Assembly (NCBI GenBank): GCA_019419555.1 | Contig: DXZR01000005.1 | Span: forward strand, 1 to 43,897 | Reading direction: 5' to 3' | DNA: 43,897 nt | Source: Collinsella sp. | GTDB lineage: Bacteria; Actinomycetota; Coriobacteriia; Coriobacteriales; Coriobacteriaceae | Part shown: positions 41,038 to 43,897 of the stretch, in pieces | How positions within the stretch are numbered: position 1 is the first letter of the stretch | Layout of the letters: each line of letters opens with the position of its first letter | Notes under the pieces: generated by a model | Databases searched by the model: none | What the model was told of the DNA's origin: nothing | The model's input: the letters and a program-made list of their open reading frames with translations, nothing else | Position numbers and translations under genes: made by a program

Positions 41038-41050
41038 TCCTTTCTCCGCA

Positions 41051-41077
41051 CAAAAAAGGGCCCCAAATGGGACCCTT
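41051..41077 (-). terminator. Terminator of tRNA-Ser
   Basis: AAGGG-CCC stem with loop AAAT (41056-41077, one mismatch) is followed on minus by six Ts. It lies 15 nt past the tRNA CCA end. Confidence 0.85.
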
Positions 41078-41091
41078 CTTTCAAGTCATAC

Positions 41092-41182
41092 TGGCGGAGA
41101 GCTGGGGATTCGAACCCCAGATGCCCTTTTGGGGCATACTCGCTTAGCAGGCGAGCACCTTCGGCCTCTCGGTCAGCTCTCC
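41092..41182 (-). tRNA. tRNA-Ser (anticodon GCT)
   Basis: A 91-nt class II tRNA including encoded CCA. The acceptor stem GGAGAGC (41182-41176) pairs with GCTCTCC (41102-41096), with discriminator G. The anticodon arm is CTCGC-CTGCTAA-GCGAG, giving GCT for AGC/AGU codons. A long variable arm (ATGCCCC/GGGGCAT-like) and the T-arm CTGGGGTTCGAATCCCCAG complete the serine type. The adjoining broken copies of its 3' end suggest a hotspot for duplication or integration. Confidence 0.96.
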
Positions 41183-41276
41183 GTAACAGCCGTTTTATAG
41201 TAACCAAACAGTCGAAGTTGGGCAAGAGGGAATTTTCTAATTGTCCAGTGGCCTTTCCTCCTTGCAGTTTTCGCTA

Positions 41277-43718
41277 CTACCCCAGCGAGCGATTGAGGGA
41301 GCCGAGCTCATCGTTGCCCATGGTGCGCCACATTTGGAAGATGCAGCCACGCGCCAGGAAAAAGAAGCCGTTGTCGACCAGCTGCACGGCAGCATCCGCC
41401 AGCTGGTTGGTCACAGCGGGCACCGGCGGTAGCTCGAGCCCGGCCTTGCGGATGGTTTCAACCGCATCCTCGAACGTCGGCGGCTCATTGACACCCATCT
41501 CGTTCATAAGGCCCTGCATTTCCTCCAGCGCGTTGCTACCTGACTCCTCGCCGCGCGGCACGAGGCGGTAGCACGCCAACGCGAGCTCGAGCTGATCGCA
41601 ATTCCAATAGGCAAACGCCAAGCGATAGAACAGGTAGCCGATTGCAGAACGATCGCTGGCAATACGTAGGCCGTGGCGCGCCACCTCGATAATCTCGTCA
41701 AAGCGCTCCAGGCGCGCAAGCACGTTGATGAGCGCAAAGTGCGATTGCATGGACGAGCGCGCCAGATCGTAAAGATGGCGCACCTCGGGCAGCGCTCGTT
41801 CAAAGTCCTCTTGCTCGGCGTAAAAGCTGCAGATCTCGTGCTGGGCAAAGTACAGCGCATCGGGCGCACGAAGGATTCGCACAGAGCGGTCTTCTTCCAA
41901 CACCGGTAGCACCATGCGTACCAGCTGGTTATCACAAAACTGCGTTTGAACCGGACCTGTCGCCAAAAGCTCGGCGACGGCGCACTTAGCCTCCAACTCC
42001 TCGACAAGACGGGAAAAACCTTCAAAAGCACCCGTACGGTCGACTTTTGCCTGCTCGCGCAATTCAACAACACGGGCCACGTATGGGTCATCGTCCTCTT
42101 CCATGACCTCCAACTCGTCAGCCGTATCGGCAAGCAGCAGATCGCGCAGCGCCGGCGGCAGCGTGCGATGGTCATCACGCGGACGAGCATGAACCTCCGC
42201 AGGTTCAATCGTCTCCGGAACAGTTGACTCATACGCCTCAAGCACACGCTTGCACGGCATATCGTCCATGTCCATGCTCTCAAGATCCTTGGCGACAGGC
42301 ACGCAATCGGCCAGATAGGCCGCGCGCCCAAAGAAATACGTTGCGACAACGCGCTCGCCCTGCTCACTGTCGGGAGCAGCAATCTGCACATAGCAGCGCG
42401 TGATGCAGGTGCCCGCGGCAAAGCACGCCGCCGCAAGCGTGAGCGCCACGCGCGCATCGTGCTCCGCGGCCCAGATCGCACGCGTGTCCTCTTCCAGCTC
42501 GCGCCAGGCGTCATCTTGAGCGTCGTATTCACGTTGCGGCATGGCATCCACGACAGAGTGCCCAAACCGAACGAGCATAATCCCCTCGGCAACGTTTGCC
42601 CGATAGGTATAGTCGAGCCGCGTAATCACGTTGAGCGTCTCGACGATACGCGCGAAGCGGGTGCGCACGTCCCACTCACCGCCCGGCTGACACGCCACCG
42701 TCCCCGGTTTGCCCCACGGGTTATCGCTTGAGGCCGTATCGAGCAGTCGGGGAACATCGTTGGTCGTCTTGGCGATATGCCACGCATCAAAGAGCGCGCA
42801 GCCCTCAAGGCTCGGCGAGGATGCCGCGGGAACCAATCCGGCCCCGATGCGCTCAAGGATGCCGGAGAGGCGGTTGAGACGGCACTCGATGGCGAGCAGC
42901 GTGTCAATTTCGTCCTGGTCCAGCAGACTACGATCAAAATTGAGATAGAAAAGCTTTGAGCGATCAATGCGAGCCAGGCTCATCTCGGACTTAGCGGCGA
43001 TGGTGCGCAAGCGGGGCAAGTCAATTTCGCTCATAAGGGCGGCGGCATAGCGCTCGATACCGCTCGGATTCTCGGCATGGTCAACGCGGTAAAGCAGCGT
43101 CTCGATAGCATCGGGGAGCGGTGCCGTGTTAAAGCCCAAAAACACCTCGACCGGCTCGGGCAACTTTACGAGCTTGATCTTGTCGACAACGTTTTGCATG
43201 TCCGCATCGAGACCGTCGACGCCCGCCGTGTTCGCAATAGCGCTTTCGGAGTTGGCAAATATCACGTAGCGCAAGAACATCGAGGCCATGAACTCGCCGT
43301 AAGGAAGGGCGCGGGCCGAATTCCATGTCGCGTGGTCGGACTGCTCGCGCATGGGGCCTTCGGGAGAGCCGGAAGTTTGTGCGCACGCGTGCATTGCACC
43401 GTTGGCTTCCCTTACCATAATCTCACCAATACTGGAATCCGACTCGTCAAGGACCAGTTCCATGTCGGGATCGTTGGGCAGCGGAGCCTCGCTAACGGGG
43501 CGGTCCACCTTGTACACCTCACCCGAAACGCTTACGTAGCCCAAAAGCGACACACGACTTTTGCCAACGAATTCGACGACATAACAAGATTCATGCTGAT
43601 CCTCGCCAAAGAGTTTCCAGACCACACCATATGAGCGTCCCGCAGGCTGCTCGGGCATCGCCGGAAAGCGCTTCTTGGGATCGAGAAACCTGAGCTTGTA
43701 TGTCGGACGCTCTGCCAC
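41277..43718 (-). CDS. Large protein of unknown function with a TPR-like C-terminal region
   Basis: An 813-residue soluble protein that I do not recognise. It has no signal peptide and no clear membrane span. The first ~90 residues look beta-rich (YGVVWKLFGEDQHESCYVVEFVGKSRVSLLGYVSVSGEVYKVDRP, cut at ~30-74) and could be a small ligand-binding or SH3-like domain. The middle is acidic and mostly helical. From ~630 to ~740, helical pairs such as FAQHEICSFYAEQEDFERALPEVRHLYDLA and LINVLARLERFDEIIEVARHGL resemble tetratricopeptide repeats, suggesting protein binding. Start is GTG 43718 with AGGGTGA upstream. It is probably a lineage-specific gene. Confidence 0.85.
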   Translation of the reverse strand: MAERPTYKLRFLDPKKRFPAMPEQPAGRSYGVVWKLFGEDQHESCYVVEFVGKSRVSLLGYVSVSGEVYKVDRPVSEAPLPNDPDMELVLDESDSSIGEIMVREANGAMHACAQTSGSPEGPMREQSDHATWNSARALPYGEFMASMFLRYVIFANSESAIANTAGVDGLDADMQNVVDKIKLVKLPEPVEVFLGFNTAPLPDAIETLLYRVDHAENPSGIERYAAALMSEIDLPRLRTIAAKSEMSLARIDRSKLFYLNFDRSLLDQDEIDTLLAIECRLNRLSGILERIGAGLVPAASSPSLEGCALFDAWHIAKTTNDVPRLLDTASSDNPWGKPGTVACQPGGEWDVRTRFARIVETLNVITRLDYTYRANVAEGIMLVRFGHSVVDAMPQREYDAQDDAWRELEEDTRAIWAAEHDARVALTLAAACFAAGTCITRCYVQIAAPDSEQGERVVATYFFGRAAYLADCVPVAKDLESMDMDDMPCKRVLEAYESTVPETIEPAEVHARPRDDHRTLPPALRDLLLADTADELEVMEEDDDPYVARVVELREQAKVDRTGAFEGFSRLVEELEAKCAVAELLATGPVQTQFCDNQLVRMVLPVLEEDRSVRILRAPDALYFAQHEICSFYAEQEDFERALPEVRHLYDLARSSMQSHFALINVLARLERFDEIIEVARHGLRIASDRSAIGYLFYRLAFAYWNCDQLELALACYRLVPRGEESGSNALEEMQGLMNEMGVNEPPTFEDAVETIRKAGLELPPVPAVTNQLADAAVQLVDNGFFFLARGCIFQMWRTMGNDELGSLNRSLG

Positions 43719-43842
43719 GAAATATCACCCTGATCGGTCGCTTGAAGAAGGAGTGGTCGCGAATAAGTCGCGACATCTACTCGGAATCTTACACGAGTCG
43801 ACAGGAAATCGTCCCTTTGGACGAAAGCACTCAAGCTGACGC

Positions 43843-43872
43843 AAAAGAAAAGCCCCCGTTGCCGGGAGCTTT
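43843..43872 (-). terminator. Terminator of a gene beyond the right edge
   Basis: AAAGC-CCCG pairs with CGGG-GCTTT (43849-43858 with 43863-43872, one mismatch), loop TTGC. It is followed on minus by TTCTTTTGC. It would end a minus-strand gene lying past 43897. Confidence 0.75.
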
Positions 43873-43897
43873 AATCTCAAATGGTGCGGCGTATAGG

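Noticed and set aside
40920..41040. Possible selenocysteine tRNA (CTTCAAA loop)
   Set aside because: The bases flanking CTTCAAA do not form an anticodon stem, no D-arm exists, and the distance to the T-arm is too long.

Overview
The window looks like a chromosomal segment of a high-GC gut actinobacterium of the class Coriobacteriia, most likely Collinsella. This is inferred from GC-rich codon use, the gene families present and the overall style; no rRNA or other marker settles it. Twenty-eight protein genes (one of them a pseudogene) and one tRNA are supported. Most genes lie on the minus strand.

Layout, left to right. (1) An APC-family amino-acid permease. (2) A beta-galactosidase operon, ebgA-ebgC, divergent from a LacI-family regulator, with three identical palindromic operators between them. 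(3) aspS and the divergent serB. (4) A nickel-pincer lactate racemase locus in two converging units: larB-larC-tetR on plus and larA-larD on minus. larA has every catalytic residue; larC lacks its C-terminal domain, and larE is not in the window. (5) ppc with a good promoter, then hisS. (6) An OFA-type MFS transporter gene that has lost its middle, behind an M20 amidohydrolase. (7) An EamA transporter, two adjacent YhgE/Pip membrane proteins, and htpG. (8) A GNAT acetyltransferase and a three-gene bacterial tyrosine-kinase module (CpsC, CpsD, CpsB types) without glycosyltransferases. (9) pstB-phoB-phoR without pstSCA. (10) A VanR/VanS-like two-component pair divergent from a D-Ala-D-Ala carboxypeptidase. 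(11) tRNA-Ser(GCT) beside several broken tRNA 3' ends, and a large unrecognised protein with a helical-repeat C-terminus.

The most unusual content is intergenic. At least two families of long structured palindromic elements occur here, each in two copies. Family 1 is at 12222-12336 and 15140-15266; family 2 is at 23394-23558 and 28825-29036. Within a family the junction and loop sequences are conserved, while the paired arms differ completely between copies yet stay complementary. All four copies lie just 3' of minus-strand genes. Other hairpin clusters (6781-6925, 19741-19942, 28725-28811, 40830-41037) and scattered GGGGAC/GGGACG words suggest a rich population of REP-like or structured-RNA elements.

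Functionally the segment combines sugar and lactate use (ebg, lar), anaplerosis (ppc), translation (aspS, hisS, tRNA-Ser), chaperoning (htpG) and envelope/phosphate sensing (PhoBR, VanRS-like, DacA, CpsBCD, YhgE/Pip).
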